From the NCBI GenBank assembly GCA_019637155.1, contig JAHBWE010000004.1, positions 62,001 through 126,000 on the forward strand: a stretch of 64,000 bases of DNA, written 5' to 3'. The position numbers and the translations under genes were made by a program. Below, piece by piece: positions 35,701 to 44,930 of this stretch; the stretch's first letter is position 1, and each line of letters starts with the position of its first letter. The notes beneath the pieces are model-generated. The model was given only the letters and a program-made list of their open reading frames with translations. It was not told the DNA's origin and ran no database searches. Source of the DNA: Labilithrix sp. (GTDB taxonomy: Bacteria > Myxococcota_A > Polyangia > Polyangiales > Polyangiaceae).

Positions 35701-38197
35701 GCGGGTAGAGCTCCTTCTCCTTGCCGAGGCGCTTCACGCCCTGGAGCGCGACGAGCGACGTCGGATCGAGCGTGAGCGCGGTCTCGTAGTGCTTCATCGC
35801 CTCGGGCGTGCCGGCCCAGGCGCTCGCGAGCGCGAGCTCTAGCTTCACGCGTTCGGCGTTGCGGATCGTGCGCTCGAGCGCGCGCGTGAGGTGCTCGCGC
35901 TGGGTCTTCACGTCGCCGTTCATCGCGGCGAGCTGGGCGGCGCGCTTGAGGACGTAGGGATGGACCTTGTCGACGCGCTCGATGTCGGAGATGAGCGAGG
36001 AGACCTCGCTCCCGCGCCCGAGCACGCTCTCGTACCAGTAGACGACGTGCGCGAGGTACGAGACGCGCTTGTCGTCGGGCGCGCCCGGCACCATGCGCTT
36101 CTTCACCTTGTCGGCGAGCTCGCCGATGCGCTGCGTCTCCTTGCCGAGGCGATCGAGCTCGGCGACGACGTCCTCGTTGTCGGGGACGATCTCGAACGCG
36201 TCGACCGCGGCGTTGAAGGCCTCGTTGAGGTCCTTGACGTCGTCCTCGTAGACGCGCGCGATCTTGAGGAGGAGCGCGGCCTTCTTGTTCGGGCCGTCGG
36301 TGTTCGCGAGGCGCTGGCGGTAGAGCGCGACGAGGAGCGAGAACTTCCCCTCGTCGATGAGCTCCTGCTCCTCGGGGTCGACCTCCTCCATCGCGATCGC
36401 GGGCGGCGGCGAGGTGCGCGCGGGCGCGGGCGGGCGGTACGTGCTGCGGTCGGGCGGGGGAGGCGGCGGCGGCTCGCCCGCGACGGCGGGGTTCTGATCG
36501 GTGAGCCCGAGGTCTTCGATGACCTCTTCGGGCACGAGCTCGATCAGGTCGTCGCCGTCGATCACGGACGGCTCGGGATCGCGCACCGCGACCTGTCCGC
36601 GCGACGTCTTCTCGTCCGCGAAGTCGGCGAAGTCGGCGTAGTCGGCGTAGTCGGCGGCCGCCGGCGCGGCCTCTTGCGCGTCGGGCTCGGAGATGCGGAC
36701 CTCGACGGAGTCGAGCGGATCCGGCGCGCCCGCCGCGGTCATCGTCTTCGGCTCGGGGACGTGGACGGTCGGCGGCGGGGGCGGCGGCGTCGCGCGCGGG
36801 ATGTAGTTCGTCGCTGGCTCCGCGGCGTAGGCCTCGACCTGCTCGTCGTAGGCCGCGATCTGCTCGTCGTCCGAGATCGAGGCGAGGCTGAAGCGCGGGA
36901 GCTCGTCCTCCGGCGCGTGCTCGTAGTCGGCGGTGGGGGATGGCTCGATCGTCTCGATCGTCATCCCGGCGTGGGTCATCGACGCCGGCGCGGGCTCGTC
37001 GCGGAACGAGCGAAGCGAGTGCTTGAGCGAGTCCTCGTCCATCGTGTCGCGCAGCGATCGCACCGCCGGCGTCGAGGTCGTCGTGCTCGGGAGCTCGTCG
37101 GGATCGGGGAAGTCGACGCCGCGATCGGTGGCGCGCGTCTGCTCGAGCAGGCGATCGACGTCGTCGTTCGGCGGCGGCGGCGCGCGTCGCGAGGACGGCG
37201 GCGGCGGCGCGACGTGGGTCGAGGGGGCGACGTGCGTCGAGGGCGCGGCGCGCGTGATCGCGGTGTTCTCGGCGCCGAGGGTGGAGAGCGCCTGACGCGC
37301 GCTCGTGCTCGTGTGGGTGATGGAGTGAGGCTCGTGCGACATCGGCGGCGGCCGCCACGGCGCCGGCTCGGGCTCCTCGTCGATGGACTCGTCGAGCGAG
37401 AAGGCGGGGAGCGCGTCCTCCTCGTTCGTGCGACCGAGCCGCGTCATCTCGTCGGGCTCGTCCATCGCGTGCATCGCGCCCATCGCGTCCGACATGTGCA
37501 TCGCGTCCGACGTGTGCATCGCGTCCATCGCGTCGTCGCGGAGGTATTGCCGTCCGAGCTCGGCGGGCGTGCCGGCGGGGAGGCGCGTCATCGTCTCGCT
37601 CTCCTCGAACGAGGTGGTTCGTCGCGGTTCCCACATCGGCGGGAGCGAGTCCGGATCGTGGTCGGGCTCCGGCTCTCGCTCCCGTGTGAGCTCCGGCTCC
37701 AGCGTGCGGTCTTCTTGTTGTGGATGCGAGAGGCTCTCGAGCGGCGTGTCGGGGACGTCGCCCATCATCGCGCGGAGCGCCTGCGCGACGTCGTGTCCGG
37801 GCACGGTGCCGATGAGCGAGCGCGCTTCTTCTTCGGGCTCGGGCGGGGGCTCGTCGATCGCCGCGCCGTACGTGAGGAGCGCGGGATCGACGCGGCGGCG
37901 ATCGGTGACGAGGGATAGGTCGTCGTCGTCGTCGCTCACTTCTTCGATGTCGTCGGGGTGCTCGTCGCCGTCGAACTCCGCCTCCGAGGCTCCGATCTCG
38001 ACCTCGATGGAGATGGAGTCGTTCTGGCCTTTCCGCCGCCGCGACGCGTTGCGGGGCGGCGCCATGACGGTCCGGTCCTCGTGCACGTTTCGGCGATCGG
38101 AAGAAGAGGAGAGGAGGGGCTCCTCGTCCGCGGACTCGCGCGCCCGCGCACGCAGCGCGTCGACGTCGATCTGCTGCGTCGACTCCTCGTCGCTCAT
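32735..38197 (-). CDS. Very large TPR-repeat protein
   Basis: An 1,820-residue protein. The first ~620 residues are disordered and acidic (ISIEVEIGASEAEFDGDEH, DDDDDLSLVTDRRR), include a Met/Ala/Asp-rich run at residues 222-251 (DAMHMSDAMGAMHAMDEP), Pro stretches and a YADYADFADFADE repeat. From about 625 on, helical pairs of TPR type continue to the end (EEQELIDEGKFSLLVALYRQ, PGGAIEVYTNILIVDPKHRR). No signal peptide, no transmembrane segment. Large TPR proteins of this kind in the group serve as scaffolds of motility or secretion systems, but here no partner gene identifies it. Start ATG at 38197. Confidence 0.8.
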   Translation of the reverse strand: MSDEESTQQIDVDALRARARESADEEPLLSSSSDRRNVHEDRTVMAPPRNASRRRKGQNDSISIEVEIGASEAEFDGDEHPDDIEEVSDDDDDLSLVTDRRRVDPALLTYGAAIDEPPPEPEEEARSLIGTVPGHDVAQALRAMMGDVPDTPLESLSHPQQEDRTLEPELTREREPEPDHDPDSLPPMWEPRRTTSFEESETMTRLPAGTPAELGRQYLRDDAMDAMHTSDAMHMSDAMGAMHAMDEPDEMTRLGRTNEEDALPAFSLDESIDEEPEPAPWRPPPMSHEPHSITHTSTSARQALSTLGAENTAITRAAPSTHVAPSTHVAPPPPSSRRAPPPPNDDVDRLLEQTRATDRGVDFPDPDELPSTTTSTPAVRSLRDTMDEDSLKHSLRSFRDEPAPASMTHAGMTIETIEPSPTADYEHAPEDELPRFSLASISDDEQIAAYDEQVEAYAAEPATNYIPRATPPPPPPTVHVPEPKTMTAAGAPDPLDSVEVRISEPDAQEAAPAAADYADYADFADFADEKTSRGQVAVRDPEPSVIDGDDLIELVPEEVIEDLGLTDQNPAVAGEPPPPPPPDRSTYRPPAPARTSPPPAIAMEEVDPEEQELIDEGKFSLLVALYRQRLANTDGPNKKAALLLKIARVYEDDVKDLNEAFNAAVDAFEIVPDNEDVVAELDRLGKETQRIGELADKVKKRMVPGAPDDKRVSYLAHVVYWYESVLGRGSEVSSLISDIERVDKVHPYVLKRAAQLAAMNGDVKTQREHLTRALERTIRNAERVKLELALASAWAGTPEAMKHYETALTLDPTSLVALQGVKRLGKEKELYPQVKWALERQAEVAPTEAEKIDALLELAELEETKFLKRELAAQLLEQVLTMEPAHPQALKGLERCYHALRDWPALARVLAARAEHAFEKKAKVELLELAAEVHESKLGDPGGAIEVYTNILIVDPKHRRSLTDLGRLYEKMSDWENVALYKSRLAELAPTKRLHSQELVKLGDFLNTPERDRNAAKIQYEKAVQIDQTNAAGWEAIQKIAQEEGDMAVVLDCLEMRKKHTDIPRQRAVVLVELARHQVAQGDEEGARKSYEAAIRADSSNEPAAIAMLDAYTEGERWAEAAPLCELLVNAAIRDRDNDALFIRLRLQTRIAAALGDAERALTASMAALDSQPMDMGAQSDLIAVASQCSGTPSLARAKDHLARVAASLDELVTDQIVKLAALHRELADLDIAARCYEAARKNEPNNEVIAKELSAIYLEQADYPRACKLKVDLARNAASDEARFALLCEAGEIWARRAEELEKAADIFEEARGIKAQDAWLLQTLRWLYTELADWEMLFGVLDDMIVAEENPAKKIELVLAQGDIAKDHLGDPARATDALDRALDLDRKRLDLFESIVRQLTEAKDWDRLERCYRKMIARVKDDEEPQLQFLLFHQLGLIYRDRLGDASRAFDALDAASRLEPENAEVRKIVIELLIVTDNLDNAVARVRDEIERDPHQPGLYAELYELFLRQHFFDKAWCCVNVLARLQAPTADQKRFHEDYAPMPLDRVPGQIVEQAWLSHVFHRDIDVALTNILTILTPAVARMRFGQLRPEQRVGRPFTPTHSRMHNAVRETFDNASEILAVQAPELLVAELNSIHPFAPALAPFGATLVCGPAIEAQSVSLVYLVGKRLAEQRPELAARAFFPAEKELATLLASSMRVARNEGAKEPTGSALDSALAAALSPQEAAQLRAAMMQALADNTAFDVKRWLQLADLSSMRAGLLICGDIEPARQAIGCEVAAASDLSPRDKLGELLKFAVSDLYSDLRGAIGVAVQS

Positions 38198-38261
38198 TCG
38201 GGATCCGCCCGAGAAAGTCTATCCCGCTGACTGATTTTCCGGCTACTTACGCGCTGTCAAC

Positions 38262-38395
38262 GTCGGGGGCTCCGCCCCCGACACCCCCGCCCCAGACACG
38301 GCCCTCGCGCTTCGCGCTCGGGGCGCTTCGCGCCCGCATTCGCGGCCGCTTCTGGGGCCCCTCCGTGCGGCGGCGGGCCCTCGGGCCCTCGGGCT
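38262..38395. other. Hairpin-rich GC segment between divergent genes
   Basis: The 326-bp gap from 38198 to 38523 has no gene. It holds a perfect 9-bp inverted repeat with a 3-bp loop (GTCGGGGGC at 38262-38270, GCCCCCGAC at 38274-38282), then CGCGCTTCGCG at 38306-38316, a 6-bp stem GGGCGC/GCGCCC with TTC loop at 38321-38335, GGGGCCCC at 38354-38361 and repeated GGGCCCTC units at 38375-38390. There is no T run, so it is not a classical terminator. It may insulate the two divergent transcripts or be a decayed repeat element. Confidence 0.55.
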
Positions 38396-38436
38396 CACGT
38401 GCGCTCGGGCGTATGCTGGCGCTTGTCTGAGGCGAA

Positions 38437-38505
38437 GTCTGACGCTAACGTGAGGGTTGATGTTGGGAGCGATTTTGCTTTCAGGTCTTACGCGTACGTG
38501 AGAGT
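38437..38505 (+). promoter_or_regulatory. Paired palindromic operators upstream of the merR-isc operon
   Basis: Two 21-bp segments, 38437-38457 and 38485-38505, agree at 17 positions. Each holds an imperfect palindrome: CTGACG-N4-CGTGAG at 38439-38454 and CTTACG-N4-CGTGAG at 38487-38502. Their starts are 48 bp apart and the second ends 21 bp before the MerR start codon. They are candidate binding sites for that regulator. No clear -35/-10 pair was assigned, and no IscR-type site was recognised. Confidence 0.55.
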
Positions 38506-38523
38506 AAGGGCTCGCCTCTGGTC

Positions 38524-39048
38524 ATGAGCAACGTTCGTCTGCCGATCCTGAACGATATCGCGGAGCCCGCCGCTGCGGCGGAGCTCATGCAGGTCGGCGA
38601 TCTGGCGCGGGAGGCGGGGAAGACGGTGCGCGCCATCCATCTCTACGAGCAGATGGACCTGCTGAAGCCTGTCGCGCGCTCGAAGGGGCGGTATCGGCTC
38701 TACGGACCCGAAGCGCTCGTGCGCATCCGCTGGATCGGGAAGCTCCAAGACCTCGGCTTCAGCCTCACCGACATCCAGTCGATCGCGAAAGACGTCGGCG
38801 CGGACAAGGCCTCGGCCCCGTCCGCGATGACCAAGGTCCGCGGCGTCTACAAGGCGAAGCTCGACGACACCCGCGCCCAGATCGAACGGCTGCGCCTCCT
38901 CGAGCGCGAGATCCTCGCCAGCCTCGAGTACCTCGACACCTGCGAGTCGGCTTGCGAGCAGGACCGCCTCCTCGCCTCCTGCCCCTCGTGCAACCACCAC
39001 GACCGCGAACAAGAAGTGCCCGACCTCGTCGCGGGCTTCCGCACCTAG
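38524..39048 (+). CDS. MerR-family regulator with four C-terminal cysteines, leading the isc operon
   Basis: A 174-residue protein. Residues 22-90 are a MerR winged helix-turn-helix (MQVGDLAREAGKTVRAIHLY, KGRYRLYGPEALVRIRWI, LGFSLTDIQSI), followed by a dimerisation helix and a C-terminal cluster C140-X3-C144-X8-C153-X2-C156 then HHD. SoxR uses four Cys for a [2Fe-2S] cluster, but with other spacing, so a metal or Fe-S cluster here is inference. It lies 12 bp before iscS and is very likely co-transcribed, taking the place where IscR is found in other isc operons. Confidence 0.85.
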   Translation: MSNVRLPILNDIAEPAAAAELMQVGDLAREAGKTVRAIHLYEQMDLLKPVARSKGRYRLYGPEALVRIRWIGKLQDLGFSLTDIQSIAKDVGADKASAPSAMTKVRGVYKAKLDDTRAQIERLRLLEREILASLEYLDTCESACEQDRLLASCPSCNHHDREQEVPDLVAGFRT

Positions 39049-39060
39049 AGAAGCATCATC

Positions 39061-40284
39061 ATGGCGATCAAGCTCCCTATCTTCATGGACTACCACTCGA
39101 CGACGCCGGTCGATCCGCGCGTGCTCGAGGAGATGCTGCCGTACTTCACCGAGAAGTTCGGCAACGCGGCGAGCCGCAGCCATGCCTTCGGTTGGACCGC
39201 CGAAGAAGCGGTCGACTACGCGCGCGAGCGCATCGCCAAGCTCGCCGGCGCCTCGAGCGAGAAGGAGATCGTGTTCACCTCCGGCGCGACGGAGTCGAAC
39301 AACGTCGCGCTCAAGGGCGTCGCCGAGTTCTACAAAGACAAGGGCAACCACATCATCACGACCGTGATCGAGCACAAGGCCGTGCTCGACACCTGCAAGC
39401 GCCTCGAGAAAGAAGGCTGCGAGGTCACCTACCTCCCGGTGAACAAAGAGGGCCTCGTCGATCCGGAGGCCGTCCGCGCCGCGATCACCGACAAGACGAT
39501 CCTCGTCTCGGTCATGCTCGCGAACAACGAGATCGGCACCGTGCAGCCGCTCGAGGCGATCGGCAAGATCACGCGCGAGAAGGGCGTCCTCTTCCACACC
39601 GACGCGGTGCAGGGGATCGGCAAGGTGCCGTTCGACGTCCAGAAGATGAACGTCGACCTCGCGTCGATCACCGCGCACAAGATGTACGGCCCCAAGGGAG
39701 TCGGCGCGCTCTACGTGCGGCGCAGCAAGCCGCGCGTCCGCCTCGTCGCGCAGATGGACGGCGGCGGGCACGAGCGCGGCATGCGCTCCGGCACGCTCAA
39801 CGTCCCCGGCATCGTCGGCTTCGGCAAGGCCGCCGCGATCATGCTCGAGGACGGACCGGCCGAGAACGCCCGCATCCTCGGCCTCCGCGAGCGCCTGCGG
39901 AAGAAGCTCCAGAGCGGCATCGAGGAGGCCGTCGTCAACGGCTCGCTCGAGCACCGCCTCCCCGGCAACCTCAACATCTCGTTCTCGTTCGTCGAGGGCG
40001 AGGCGATGATGATGGCGATCAAGGACGTCGCGGTGAGCTCCGGCTCCGCGTGCACGTCGGCGAGCCTCGAGCCCAGCTACGTCCTCCGCGCGCTCGGCGT
40101 CGGCGACGAGATGGCCCACTCGAGCATCCGCTTCGGCCTCGGCCGTTGGACCACCGAAGAGGAGGTCGACTACGTGGCGAAGCTCGTCACGGACAAGGTC
40201 GTCCACCTCCGAAACATGTCGCCCCTGTACGAGATGTACAAAGAGGGCATCGATCTCAAGAGCGTCCAGTGGGTGGCGCACTGA
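39061..40284 (+). CDS. iscS: Cysteine desulfurase IscS
   Basis: A 407-residue group I cysteine desulfurase. It is a PLP enzyme: His105 ([11 protein letters not shown]), Asp181 (HTDAVQG), Lys207 ([12 protein letters not shown]) and the mobile-loop Cys331 in [21 protein letters not shown]. The loop has the length of the ISC type. It takes sulfur from cysteine and passes it as persulfide to IscU. The length and C-terminal [14 protein letters not shown] match IscS, not SufS. Second gene of the operon. Confidence 0.97.
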   Translation: MAIKLPIFMDYHSTTPVDPRVLEEMLPYFTEKFGNAASRSHAFGWTAEEAVDYARERIAKLAGASSEKEIVFTSGATESNNVALKGVAEFYKDKGNHIITTVIEHKAVLDTCKRLEKEGCEVTYLPVNKEGLVDPEAVRAAITDKTILVSVMLANNEIGTVQPLEAIGKITREKGVLFHTDAVQGIGKVPFDVQKMNVDLASITAHKMYGPKGVGALYVRRSKPRVRLVAQMDGGGHERGMRSGTLNVPGIVGFGKAAAIMLEDGPAENARILGLRERLRKKLQSGIEEAVVNGSLEHRLPGNLNISFSFVEGEAMMMAIKDVAVSSGSACTSASLEPSYVLRALGVGDEMAHSSIRFGLGRWTTEEEVDYVAKLVTDKVVHLRNMSPLYEMYKEGIDLKSVQWVAH

Positions 40285-40305
40285 CCCACGAAGAAGAGGC
40301 ACGTC

Positions 40306-40698
40306 ATGGCGTACAGCGAAAAAGTCATCGAGCACGCGGAGAACCCGAAGAACGTCGGCACCCTCGACAAGGACGACCCCAGCGTCGGCACCGGCCTCGT
40401 CGGCGCGCCGGCGTGCGGCGACGTCATGCGTCTTCAGATCAAGGTCAGCGATGACGGCGTGATCGAGGACGCGAAGTTCAAGACCTTCGGCTGCGGCTCC
40501 GCGATCGCGTCGTCGTCCCTCGCGACGGAGTGGATCAAGGGCAAGAAGGTCGAGGAGGCGGAGGCGATCAAGAACGTCGACATCGTCAACGAGCTGAACC
40601 TCCCCCCGGTGAAGATCCACTGCTCCGTCCTCGCCGAGGACGCGATCAAGAGCGCCATCGCCGACTACCGCGCGAAGCAGGCGGCGAAGAGCGGGTAA
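40306..40698 (+). CDS. iscU: Fe-S cluster scaffold IscU
   Basis: A 130-residue scaffold that assembles [2Fe-2S] clusters with IscS sulfur. The three ligands C37, C63 and C106 and the assisting D39 are all present at the positions known from E. coli IscU, as is LPPVK at 99-103 (NELNLPPVKIHCS), which the HscA chaperone binds. FGCGSAIASSSLATEWIKGK surrounds Cys63. It sits 21 bp after iscS and 6 bp before iscA. Confidence 0.97.
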   Translation: MAYSEKVIEHAENPKNVGTLDKDDPSVGTGLVGAPACGDVMRLQIKVSDDGVIEDAKFKTFGCGSAIASSSLATEWIKGKKVEEAEAIKNVDIVNELNLPPVKIHCSVLAEDAIKSAIADYRAKQAAKSG

Positions 40699-40704
40699 GG
40701 AGCG

Positions 40705-41091
40705 ATGGATCCGCAGGTCGAAAAGAGCGCGCCGGCGTCGAAGTCGCTGAGCATCGAGATCACCCAGGCGGCGGTCGACGCGGTCGCGCAGCAGATCGCG
40801 AAGCGCAACGTGCCCGGCACCGCGCTCCGCGTCGGCATCCGCGGCGGCGGCTGCTCGGGCTTCTCGTACGTCATCGAGTTCCACGACGGCGAGCCGAAGG
40901 CGCGCGACGTCGTGTACGACCGGAAGTCGTCGAGCGGCGAGGACGTGCGCATCATCGTCGACAAGAAGAGCCTCCTCTACCTGAACGGCGCCACGTTCGA
41001 CTGGGAGAAGACGCTCATGCGGCAGGGCTTCAAGTTCATCAACCCGAACGAGAAGTCCTCCTGCGGCTGCGGCACGTCGTTCACGGTCTAG
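40705..41091 (+). CDS. iscA: A-type Fe-S carrier (IscA/ErpA)
   Basis: A 128-residue HesB/IscA family protein. Conserved cysteines are in GGGCSGFSY and SSCGCGTSF near the C-terminus. An N-terminal stretch of about 17 residues (MDPQVEKSAPASKSLS) precedes the usual start of the family. It carries Fe-S clusters from IscU to targets. ErpA and IscA cannot be separated by sequence alone; operon position favours IscA. It is 6 bp after iscU and 9 bp before hscB. Confidence 0.92.
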   Translation: MDPQVEKSAPASKSLSIEITQAAVDAVAQQIAKRNVPGTALRVGIRGGGCSGFSYVIEFHDGEPKARDVVYDRKSSSGEDVRIIVDKKSLLYLNGATFDWEKTLMRQGFKFINPNEKSSCGCGTSFTV

Positions 41092-41100
41092 GCACTTTCG

Positions 41101-41622
41101 ATGGAAGACCCGTTCGCGCTCCTCGGCGCTCCGCGCCGCTACGATCTCGACCTCGACGCCGTCGAGAAGAGCCACCGCGAGCTCTCGCGCGCGCTCCACC
41201 CCGACAAGTTCGCGTCGGCCGGCGCGAGCGAGCGGCGCGAGGCGCTCGAGAAGGCCGCGGACGTCAACGAGGCGTGGCGCATCCTGCGCGATCCGCTCCG
41301 CCGCGCGGAGGCGCTCTTCGGGCTCGCGGGGATCCCGATCGCGGAGGACAGCCACTCCTCCACCATCAGCGTGCCGCCGCAGTTCCTGATGCAGATGATG
41401 GCCTCGCGCGAGGAGCTCGCCGACGCGCGCGCGGCGAAGGACCTCGCGAAGGTGCAGAAGCTCGGCGAGCAGATCCGCGAGAAGTGGGACGTCGCCGAGC
41501 TCAAGCTCGCGGCGGGCCTCGAGAAGAACCCGTCGTCGGTCGTCGGCGTCCTCGGTGAGCTGCGCTTCTACAAGCGCTTCCTCGACGAGGTGGAAGCGAT
41601 CGAAGACGAAGCGGACGGGTGA
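41101..41622 (+). CDS. hscB: Co-chaperone HscB (J-domain)
   Basis: A 173-residue protein with an N-terminal J-domain: DPFALLGAPRRYDLDLDAVEKSHRELSRALHPDKF, where the HPDK motif stimulates the ATPase of HscA. The C-terminal helices (LADARAAKDLAKVQKLGEQIREKW and GELRFYKRFLDEVEAIED) bind IscU. The N-terminal zinc finger of eukaryotic HscB is absent. Length fits the family. It lies 3 bp before the hscA start. Confidence 0.93.
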   Translation: MEDPFALLGAPRRYDLDLDAVEKSHRELSRALHPDKFASAGASERREALEKAADVNEAWRILRDPLRRAEALFGLAGIPIAEDSHSSTISVPPQFLMQMMASREELADARAAKDLAKVQKLGEQIREKWDVAELKLAAGLEKNPSSVVGVLGELRFYKRFLDEVEAIEDEADG

Positions 41623-41625
41623 GCC

Positions 41626-43550
<1,925 letters not shown>

Positions 43551-43551
<1 letters not shown>

Positions 43552-43901
43552 TGGCGATCGTGAAGTTCCGGGGCTACGGCGAGGTCGAGGTGCCGGTCGG
43601 CACGAGCATCCTCCAGGCGGCGCAGAAGATCGACGCGCCGGAGGGCTACGCGTGCGGCGGCGTCTGCGCGTGCTCGACGTGCCACGTCTACGTGAAGGCC
43701 GGCCGCGAGCTCCTCACGGAGCAGGAGGAGGAAGAGGAGGACATCCTCGACAAGGCCTTCGACGTCCGCGCCGACTCGCGCCTCGGCTGCCAGTGCGTCA
43801 TCGAGAAGGACGGCGTCGTCGAGGTCGAGATCACGCGCGAGAGCCTCGAGGCCTTCGAGAACGAGCACCCGGAGCATCGCGGCAAGTACACGAAGCGCTG
43901 A
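43551..43901 (+). CDS. fdx: [2Fe-2S] ferredoxin of the ISC type
   Basis: A 116-residue adrenodoxin-like ferredoxin. Ligands appear as CGGVCACSTCHVYV, giving C-X5-C-X2-C, and the fourth in LGCQCVIEKDGVVEVEI. It starts at the ATG overlapping the hscA stop. It supplies electrons for cluster assembly on IscU. The acidic stretch EQEEEEEDILDKAFDVR is the partner-binding region. It is the last gene of the operon; no iscX follows. A 13-bp gap separates it from a convergent fragment. Confidence 0.95.
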
Positions 43902-43913
43902 GCCGAGCGCGGT

Positions 43914-44279
43914 TCAGCCGCGGGGAGCGACGCCCGGATCGCACGTCCCCGCGAGCGGATCGGCGCCTGGCGCGCTCGGTGTGATGCGGACGGCGGTCGA
44001 GCGCATCGTCTCCTGGCCGTTCTTGTAGGCGCGGGTCCAGAGCTCGATCCGAGCGCCCGTCGCCGGGAGCGTCGTCGCGCCGCTGGCGATCGCGGTGTCG
44101 TCGAGGAGCTGCGAGATGCAGGTGCGGAGCTGGACGCCTTGGGCGGGGGCGTCGACTTGCCACACGTCGCAGGCGACCCCCGCGACGACGTCGTGCTCGC
44201 CGGTGGGGCGCGCGTCGTTGACGGCGAAGAGGGCGCGTACGAGCGCGGCCGAGTTTTGGGGGTTCGTCGCGTTCGGGCT
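43914..44279 (-). pseudogene. C-terminal fragment of an unknown secreted-type protein
   Basis: The frame reads from about 44280 NATNPQNSAALVRALFAVND, then CDVWQVDAPAQGVQLRTC and ends ADPLAGTCDPGVAPRG. Upstream of 44280 the frame stays open, but the sequence is the antisense of an ATPase fragment on the other strand, so the 5' part of the gene has been lost. Two Cys may pair. No function recognised. It meets the ATPase fragment head to head at about 44280, a likely breakpoint. Confidence 0.5.
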
Positions 44280-44780
44280 GCCGAGAAGGAGGCGGTCTAT
44301 CACCTCGCCGACGAGTACTCGCTCTTCTACCTGCGGTGGATCGAAGGCCACCGCGCGTCCACCTCGGGCTTCTGGGTGACGCGGCGCACGTCGCCGGCGT
44401 GGCGGGCGTGGAGCGGTCTCGCGTTCGAGGCGGTCTGCTTGAAGCGTGCGCTCGGGATCGAGGCGGTCGAGACGGTCGAGTCCGGGTGGCGTCACCGGCC
44501 GCGCTCGCGTTCGGAGAGCGGCGCGCAGGTCGACCTGCTCATCGACCGAAAGGACGCCACGATCAACGTCTGCGAGATGAAGCTCTCGGAGGCCGAATTC
44601 ACGATCGACAAACGCTACGCCGCGGAGCTACGCGAGAAGACGGTCACGTTTCGACGTGTCACGGGGACGAAGAAGACGCTGCTCCCGACGATGGTGACGT
44701 CGTACGGCGTCCGCCCGGGCATACATCGCGACGAGCTCGTCGCCGCGACGGTGGAGATGCCCGCGCTCTTCTCGCCGTAG
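44280..44780 (+). pseudogene. 3' fragment of an AAA-type ATPase (DUF4143/DUF234-like C-terminus)
   Basis: From 44280 the frame reads AEKEAVYHLADEYSLFYLRW, FWVTRRTSPAWRAWSGLAFE, then GAQVDLLIDRKDATINVCEM and YGVRPGIHRDELVAATVEM, matching the C-terminal nuclease-like part of the common 'AAA family ATPase' of large genomes. The P-loop ATPase half is missing. In the part I recall as CLKHxxQIKRALGI, this copy reads CLKRALGI, suggesting a 6-residue internal deletion too. The gene is almost certainly dead. Confidence 0.65.
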
Positions 44781-44930
44781 CGACTCACGATTCTCCTCGC
44801 GTCGAAGTACCAGCTCCGCTCACGACGATCTCGAAATGCACGGATGGCGCGATTGACACCGATGTCCTCCTCTGTTCACCTGTGCCTCGCTGGCGCTTTG
44901 GCGGCGTACACCGGCGAGGGGAAAAGACAC

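Noticed and set aside
38262..38282. Rho-independent terminator at the strongest hairpin
   Set aside because: No U run follows on either strand and both flanking genes point away from it, so no transcript needs to end here.
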